Positions 57,244 to 64,000 of a stretch of 64,000 bases of DNA are shown one piece after another. Origin of the DNA: Alectoria sarmentosa (lineage: Eukaryota; Ascomycota; Lecanoromycetes; Lecanorales; Parmeliaceae); the NCBI GenBank assembly GCA_009733775.1, contig WOGZ01000122.1, forward strand, positions 1-64,000, written 5' to 3'. The stretch's first letter is position 1; every line of letters begins with the position of its first letter. The notes below the pieces were generated by a model that was given only the letters and a program-made list of their open reading frames with translations, was not told the DNA's origin and searched no databases. The translations under genes were made by a program, and so were the position numbers.

Positions 57244-57890
57244 TCAAGCATCTCGATTGATCAACGGGATGCACACATACAAGGTCAAGGCGATCAGGAA
57301 AGTTGCCCATGAATAGCTCATGAGTATCTTTGGACATTGCCAAACGAAGAGCATAATACCATGGGTGAGAACAAGGCTACCGACCGCACCATCACGATGC
57401 TGATTCATATTATGAGATCTAGCGCAGTGCAGGATGATCTCGAGAATATACTTAAGATCTTGCCGCGAGGTCTTGCGAGTTGAAGACACTGTCGGCAAAG
57501 ATCTAAGCAAATTGCCTTGCTGGGATGAAGTAATGATCGCCCATATTGAGAGCTGATGACCACAATACCACAACGCCTGGGCTAACCAGCAGTAAGTTTC
57601 AACTGAGGTCCCGAAAAATATTGTCACGGCAGTGCCGGCCGATATGGTGCCCCAGGAGACTCAGAGTCTGCATTAAAGCTAGCTGGAAAGCAGGTCAAAC
57701 TTACGGCGACTCTTGCAAATTGCATCTCACTCCCTTTGCCGACTCGCCAATGCTCGATGAACGTGACTACCGACGACTGCAACAGCCTGAATAGGATTAA
57801 GTGCATATTGAGGTAAGATACAATTGGAGGGCCATGTACAGATAGAGAGGGCAATGTTGAATATGGCCCCCTAAAACTCATGCATTGCAA
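57244..57890 (-). pseudogene. Membrane-protein-like gene fragment
   Basis: Exon-like sequence ending EHWRVGKGSEMQFARVA meets a strong donor (GTAAGTTTG near 57703). Beyond it lies VTIFFGTSVETYCWLAQALW with WYCGHQLSIWAII, then GIMLFVWQCPKILMSYSWAT and FLIALTLYVCIPLI. This gives at least two hydrophobic, membrane-type segments, a pattern I associate with small fungal integral membrane proteins. I could not find an acceptor that keeps frame with the donor, so the gene is either frameshifted or has another exon. Confidence in function is low. Confidence 0.35.
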
Positions 57891-58384
57891 CGATATGGAG
57901 AGGAATAAAGATACCGTAAGGTGACACCTTACTTGGAATCAACCATGAGGACGCTTCTTATTCAATCTCGTTGCGGTGCTCTCAGGCTGTTCTAGTCGCC
58001 CAGGCTGATATCACGCAGGGCACCAGGCGGCAACGCGCGGATATGATGACGTTAGATAAGGGACTGAAAGAGGCTGTGAAGAGCAGACCAGTCCGCGAAG
58101 AGCGACGTAGACTACAGACTATGGAGCTTCGCACCGAAATTCCTATAGTAAAAGCCCCAATCATATTTCCTGAAGGTGACCCTGTAGCTTTAAACTCTTT
58201 CCAGGGAGCCTCGCAGCGCATATTGAGTTTTAGGAACCTCTATTGGGAAGTAGGTTTAAGGATCTTGGTGCAGGAACAGGAATCCGTAGGGCAGTGCTGA
58301 ATGCCGGCATTGGGTTTCTAGCGGGGTGATTCTGCCTGGGCGGCTGTGGGGATGCCCCCACAGCCCTCAGTAGTCAAATTGAGA
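57891..58384. other. Left shoulder of the AT-rich island
   Basis: Normal base composition. A 109-codon plus frame (57971-58300) has no recognisable domain. Composition changes sharply at about 58380. Confidence 0.4.
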
Positions 58385-58524
58385 AAATTCGGAATTTTTT
58401 TCGGTATTCATAATTTATTTTCTTTTCATAGTCTAAATATAAATATGAGTGTAAATTCTAAATGTATTTTAATTCTCTGAATTTTTATTACTATTTTTCA
58501 TTTTTTTGTACAAATCGCTTATAA

Positions 58525-58628
58525 AATTATAATACATTATTTTATAATACATTATTTTATAATACATTATTTTATAATACATTATTTTATAATATATTGT
58601 TTTATAATATATATATATATATATATAT
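58525..58628. repeat. 15-bp AT tandem repeat and (AT)n run
   Basis: About five copies of the 15-bp unit ACATTATTTTATAAT, the last ones with transitions, grade into an (AT)n tract at about 58607-58628. Confidence 0.85.
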
Positions 58629-59870
58629 TAATAAATAAAGAATATTGTAAAAAGATATAAAAAACATATATATTAATATATATATTTAATTGTTTTCTCT
58701 CATAAATCGATATTTTTAACTTATTAAATAATATAAAAATTAAGTTAATAATTCGTAAAATATAATATAAATATTCGTTTATATTATATTTTATATTAAA
58801 ATTTAATAAATCATTCATATTAAAAAGATTTATTTTTAACATTATATGATATAATATTTGATAAATTAATGAAATAATTATTTAAAAGTATTTTTCGTTT
58901 TTTTTTCTTTAAAATAATAAAAAAAAAATTTTAAATAAGTTATTTATTAAATTAAATTTTAAGATAAATTTTTTTTCTTAAAAATAATGTGATTTTTAAA
59001 GCTTTACGTTTAAAATTCTATAAAAATTAATTTATAATTATCGAAAATAAGATTTTTTATATTATTATTTTAATGATTTTTAATAATAATATATTCGAAA
59101 TGAATTATCGTTTTTTATAAAACTTTCAACTCGTTAAAAATCGAATTGTTTGAAGATTATTTTAAGTTCAAATCGATTTTTTTTTTTCATACTCGACTTT
59201 TAAAAAATTAATGTTAGAAAAAGCGTATTTTATTTTTAATTACTAAATTAAAAAGCGTAAAATCTCGTTAAAACGACAAGGTTCTATTAAAGCATATTAT
59301 ATATTCGTAAAAATTAACAATTAACGTAAGTTTATAATAATAATTATTTATTTCTTAAATAAAATATAAAAATAATTATTAAATTTATTAATATAAAATT
59401 AATCGAGGAATTTAAAGTTTAATATTGTTTTATATAAATTTTAAATTATGTTTTAAAACTATTTAATATCGAAAATAAAATTTAATAAAATTTATTTATA
59501 TTTTATTCACTTGTTTATATATTAAATAAAACTTTCGAAATTAATTTCTCTTTCGTTAATGTTCTTTGAATTAATTATAAATATTAATATAATAATGATA
59601 TTTATAATATTAAATGCGTAATATTTACGTTTAACAACTTTATAAATAATTTATAAACATAATTATTCTCTAAATAACGAAATAATTATTCATTTTTAAA
59701 TATAATTAATTAAAATAATATATTTTAATTTAAAGCAAGAAAGACGAAAATTGTTTTTGAAATTATTTTTTTTATTAAATTTTTTAATTTATTTTTTGAA
59801 AAAAGTGATTACTTAATACGATATTTAAATATTAATTAAAAAATTAATATAATTTTAGATCATAAATTTA

Positions 59871-60010
59871 TTAAGACGTAATCGCTCTGATAGTTTATAA
59901 GAGGGTATAATAAGTTTTTATAAGATTAAATAGAGCGTATCGATCATAAAGCGCGATATTCTCGATTCTTTTAACTTATAATTCAATGATAATTAAATTA
60001 TTTTCATAAT
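59871..60010. repeat. AT-shifted copy of the segment at 60.5 kb
   Basis: The stretch from TTAAGACGTAATCGCTCTGA through ATAAAGCGCGATATTCTCGA aligns base for base with 60504-60650. Nearly every difference is T here against C there, or A here against G there. Confidence 0.85.
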
Positions 60011-60450
60011 TATATCGCGTTGAAATTTCGAAATTTGATTAACCTCGAGAAGATTAATCATTGCGAAATATATTCATTAATTTTCAAAAATTCGAACTCG
60101 TCATATATGAATCGAAAAACATTTTTCAAAAAACAAAAGTTTTAAATTTATCGAATATCGACTTTTAAAAGCGATACAATTTCGTACCCTGAAGCTTTTA
60201 TTCGAATAAAATTAAATAATTTGTTCGATAATCGAATCTCGATATATTGTATCGAGATACATATTTCGAAAAGGTTTTTATAACGTATTTTATGTTTCAT
60301 AAAAACTTTTGAAATAAAAAATCTCGAATAATCGGGCAAGAATGATGCATTATGTTTCAAATTGACTTTACGAGAGCCGCTGATCAGGGCAAAGCCCTCG
60401 AATCAATTCTTTTTAAAGTCGCGAGGGCGCGGCCTTAAGGGGGGGGATAG

Positions 60451-60556
60451 TTGTCAGGGCGTAATCGCCCTGATAGCTTATAGGGGGGTATAGCAGGCCC
60501 TAGTTGTCAGGGCGTGATCGCTCTGATAGCCTACAGGGGGGTATAGCAGATCCTTA
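60451..60556. repeat. 53-bp tandem repeat with palindromic core
   Basis: Two adjacent copies (60451-60503 and 60504-60556) begin TTGTCAGGGCGT and end GTATAGCAG(G/A)(C/T)CC. The first contains the perfect inverted repeat TCAGGGCG/CGCCCTGA around TAAT (60454-60473). In the second the right arm is changed by one transition (CGCTCTGA). Confidence 0.85.
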
Positions 60557-60650
60557 TAGAATCAAATAGGGCGTATCGACCATAAAGCGCGATATCCTCG
60601 ATCCTTTTAGTCTATAACCCAGTGATAGCCGAATCATCCTCACAAAATTA
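60504..60650. repeat. GC-richer copy of the AT-shifted segment at 59.9 kb
   Basis: This is the counterpart of 59871-60010, with C and G retained where that copy has T and A. It shares the exact block CATAAAGCGCGATAT and lies in the only GC-richer part of the island. Confidence 0.8.
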
Positions 60651-61140
60651 AAGTTTACGAAATTAAAAATTCTCATTTATTGAAAACCGATAAGTTTTAT
60701 AATTATTCAAATTTTTATATTAATAAATTTTAAATAAAAACGTTCGTTGAAATTCGATATACAATTTATTAAAAAGATTTAAAATATTTAATCGACGATC
60801 AAAACGATATTCGAAGTATCGAAGAAAAAAAGAAAGAAAAAATTGAAATTTAGAAATTACAATAAATATTATAATTATAATCGTAATTATTATTAAATAA
60901 CATAATTTTAATTTTAATATAATTCTTTTATTTCAATATAAAGAAACATTTATTGTTAAATTTTACGCGTTTTAATATATAATATAACAATTAATAAATT
61001 ATATATCTGAAAAATCACTACTTAAATTTATTATAACATCACGAATCAGGTTTTATCGTCTCGACTATTAAAGTTACAAGTCGAGCGTGTTAGAATTGAG
61101 CGCATTTTTCAGAAAAGATCTCTTCTTGTTACTTTACTCA

Positions 61141-62020
61141 AATATTAACCCTCTGCAATTTTGATATCTCATAATGCTTCTATCGTGACATTTTCTTCCC
61201 AAACAGAAAATCTTGTCGCTAGTTCTACACTTCATGAATTTAAAGGGAGAGCGGAAGTCAAATCATTGCCGAGGAACCCTGCTTTATTATGGAGAATACT
61301 TTGTCACCCCCAGAGAGTAGTAATGCCTTCTCGGCCTATATGCTTCTCCTCTCGTGGCTCCCAGACCCATCGTTTTCAAATTCACGCATGCATACAAGAT
61401 GCGAGCTTTTGAGAAGAAACAGAGAGCAACGAGCTAAGCCTTGTGCATCGAGGAGTCTGACAGATGCCGAATAAAAACGGCTCCAGCCTCAGTCGCAAAA
61501 GGTTCTCACCGCCCTTGGCACACGCGACGAGAGGAGTTCCAAAAAGGTTACGAGAGACTTGGAGATGGAGCGGTCAATTCGGGCCGAGAAGCCGACAGGA
61601 ATATGTACGAGTGCCCAATCTCACGCTCCAGCCTTGTCCCACATACCGTCGGCAAGGCTGAAGGAACCCATATCCACACTTTGACTGACGAAGTAGTTGT
61701 TCGAGATATGCCCTGCAGTCTGACTGAGGGCGGTGCTATTTTGTGCATCCCGTAAAAGGAGACGATTTGGCAAACGCTAATAAGGATGATGTTGTTGTTT
61801 AGTAGCAAGTACTTCGAGTCTATTTATGTAATTTGCTAGCGTACAGAGTGGGGCTGAGCGCCTTTTTTCTGCCTGAAACCTACTATCTTCTTTCTCCTCC
61901 TTACACTCTTCACATAAGCAGATCTACACAAAAGCAGAAGTGTTGATACTCTTGACCTATAGAGCCTCTCACTCAACCAACAGAGATCTAAACCGCGGCT
62001 GCGTCCTAGCATGACCGACT
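61141..62020. other. Right shoulder of the island and promoter of the STAND/ankyrin gene
   Basis: Normal composition resumes. The region contains copy 2 of a dispersed repeat (61257-61395). Frames up to 104 codons at 61441-61755 are unrecognised. The last 150 bp should hold the promoter and leader of the downstream gene. Confidence 0.45.
61257..61395. repeat. Dispersed repeat, copy 2
   Basis: GTCAAATCATTGCC, AGGAACCCTGCTTTA, TACTTTGTCACCC and GAGAGTAGTAATG align with the copy at 51608-51725. The copies are about 9.6 kb apart and this one adjoins the AT-rich island. Confidence 0.65.
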
Positions 62021-64000
62021 ATGGCAGAAGGCCTAGCCACCGTCGCGAGCGGTATAGCTGTATTGACCATTGCGGTTCAGCTGGCCGAAAGCGTGAAAAA
62101 GCTCTGTGATTTCTGGAACTCCATCAAAGAAGCGCCGGAAGATATCCAAGCAATCTCCTTGGACCTGGAGCTCTTGTCCAGCGTCCTGACACGCATAGCT
62201 AACGAGACGCAACACGTGGAGCCCGACGCAACCTTGGTAGCCTCCTTGAATAGCTGTTGTGCCAAGGTCAGAATACTCACAACACTGCTCAACGATATAG
62301 AACCGGGTTTTGCTTCGTCAAGCTTGCGGATTCGCAAATGGACCGCTTTCAAAGCCGTCTTGAAACATGGGCAGTTGATGAAATTCCAGGCAGCCTTGGA
62401 GAGGCTAAAAGGTACATTGTTGCTGGTGCAACAGAATCAATATAGGTGAGACTCAATAGACATCATCTTTCTATAGGCTGCACATAGAATGCGCTGTGGT
62501 CTCTGCTTTGGGAACGCATAGAAGCCCCAACAGAAAAAATAGAGCCCTCTGTACCCTTTCCACTGCGTCCATGCTCCAATTTTCTGGTTTTTTTGCTAAC
62601 TTCATAAAACGTTTCCTCAGTCGCTTGAGTCGTAATCGGCACATCTCCCTCGAACGGAATCTGGTGTCTATTACTCAGAGCGTTTCCAGATTGAGTGTGC
62701 AGCAGCATTCAGAGATAGTCGAAACGGTTCCAAACACAGCCTCGAATATCCCCTCGAATATCTATTCTAATCTTGCTAGTTTTCGAGCAGAAGAATGGGA
62801 TGCCGCAACTTTTTCTGCAGGAAGTTTGCAACCTGCTCAAAACGACCATTCAGTCTCAAGCAGATCTTGGCAGCAACACGCATGGGTCAAACGCACTTTG
62901 AGAGTGGAAAGATCTGTCATGGAATACTTCCTAGGCACCATCCGTGCAGAATCAAAAACACAGTTAAGGACAGCAAGAGAGACGGATGGTCTGATGCCTT
63001 ACTGCGAACAAGATCAATACGAAAATGAGACGTCATATACCATCTATCCGGCTGCATGGTTGATTCGTCTAGGTGTTCAGTATGGCCTTAATTTCAGATT
63101 TCTCTCCTCTTCTACTCAAGGATGGAAAACCACACTGAAGGCTTTTTGCCCAGTACCTGACGACGCTTTGATCTTTGAATTCTGCAAGGAGGGGAACGTA
63201 CCAGCCGTTAGAAGTTTGTTGTCAAGAGGGCATGCGTCAGTCAGAGACACTAATTCTCAAGGATACACACCTCTTCATGTGAGTCTTCTGTTTGGGATTA
63301 AGCCTGCGTCATACGTGAGCGTTTCTTGGAGCATTGAAGGTGTCTAACGCTTGCATCAAGTTTGCTGCACAGAACTACCATTCAGAGCTTTGCAAAATTC
63401 TTTCTGGCGCTGGAGCAGACATAAGTGCAATTACGCACAATGCAGAGTGAGTTTCATCCTACCCCTGGAGAGCGATTACTACTGACCTGAAAATCAGGAC
63501 CCCAATGGTACTCGCAGCAGACAAAGTGCGCTACACCACCTACGCCATGCTATCCGAAGTTTTTGACACCCTTCGTCTTTTAATCGATTCGATGGACTTC
63601 TTGGACGAGATGGGCACTGGTTGGGACATCTTTGCCGATCTTTGTGAATCTACCCACATGACCAATGGAGATCCTGATGCCAAAATGAGTCTCCTGCTTT
63701 GGATGCTAAGGCTATCGAGCTTTGAATTGAAGACATATCTTGTTAGACAACGATTTTTACGTATGTTGGATTGGACTATTGATCCAAACCCTGAGCTAGA
63801 GGAAGCATCTAAATTGCTTCTGAATCTGGGAGGCGCGGACATGATCAACGCAGCCATTTATTGTACAAACGGATATACTATACTTCACGTTAATGTAGCT
63901 TTTGCTGATGAGGGAGGGGTGAACGCAACACTTGCGAGAGGCTCAGATCTCTATCGGCTGGGCTTCGAAGACGATTACACGCCACAGTACGAGTCTCCAA
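62021..64000 (+). CDS. STAND-type N-terminal domain/ankyrin-repeat protein, partial at window end
   Basis: Exon 1 (62021-62445) begins MAEGLATVASGIAVLTIAVQ followed by helical sequence. It matches the fungal N-terminal domain of STAND/NLR-like proteins (Helo-like family), which is often followed by NACHT or ankyrin modules. Exon 2 runs from 62477 to 63278 and ends in ankyrin sequence (SQGYTPLH). Exon 3 (63361-63446) continues FAAQNYHSELCKILSGAGAD, completing an ankyrin repeat. Exon 4 opens at 63498 (TPMVLAADK) and stays open to the window edge. Introns 2 and 3 are 82 and 51 bp, with donors GTGAGT and acceptors ATCAAG and AATCAG. Intron 1 would be only 31 bp (62446-62476, GTGAGA...TATAG), so that junction is less certain; a 76-bp alternative is 62412-62487. 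Such proteins act in self/non-self recognition and programmed cell death in fungi. No nucleotide-binding domain is visible within the window. Confidence 0.8.

Larger units (their letters stand above)
58385..61140. repeat. AT-rich, RIP-like island
   Basis: About 2.75 kb of almost pure A/T interrupted by a GC-richer patch at 60370-60655. There is no coding frame beyond about 86 codons. Among the few remaining C residues many are in CpG and few in CpA outside simple repeats, the footprint expected when CpA is converted to TpA. The boundaries with normal DNA are abrupt. It is most likely the remains of RIP-mutated transposon sequence, though no element family can be named. Confidence 0.85.

Overview
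The window reads as nuclear DNA of a filamentous ascomycete (Pezizomycotina). The signs are short GT-AG introns of about 46-118 bp with TACTAAT/CTAAC-like branch sites, secreted proteins with Kex2-type dibasic sites, F-box, STAND/ankyrin and LaeA-like methyltransferase families, a copia-type LTR element, and an AT-rich island with the C-to-T/G-to-A signature of repeat-induced point mutation (RIP). A Dothideomycete is my best guess; that is inference from genome style, not from a marker gene.

Layout. 0.5-11.3 kb: a two-exon secreted protein (minus), an intact NAD(P)-dependent reductase of the dihydroflavonol-4-reductase/epimerase type (minus), a broken LaeA-like SAM methyltransferase (minus) and an intact secreted KP4 killer-toxin-like protein with a duplicated N-terminal segment (plus). 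12.4-12.95 kb: a perfect hairpin followed by a degenerate ~96-bp minisatellite. 15.9-25.1 kb: four tandem paralogues, all minus, of an HExxH metalloprotease-like family. Only one is intact; in another an intron splits the HExxH motif. 25.9-36.3 kb: mostly decayed coding sequence, including an SNF2-like helicase remnant, a methyltransferase fragment and a gag-only copia element with identical 5-bp target duplications.

40.3-54.96 kb is healthier: an intact four-exon gene of unknown function (798 aa, with a 4-codon upstream ORF overlapping its start), a single-exon 848-aa F-box protein, and a 475-aa zinc-finger-like regulator, separated by long gene-poor spacers. 58.4-61.1 kb is an AT-rich, RIP-like island that holds a less-mutated copy of one of its own segments. 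From 62.0 kb to the edge runs a multi-exon STAND-type N-terminal domain/ankyrin gene, cut by the window end.

Nothing shows a single co-ordinated pathway. The common theme is accessory DNA: secreted or toxin-like proteins, a local protease-like family, NLR-like immunity genes and transposon debris, with recurrent nonsense codons at CAG/CAA/TGG positions that suggest RIP acted on duplicated sequence. Gene models with introns were built by eye from splice signals and frame continuity.
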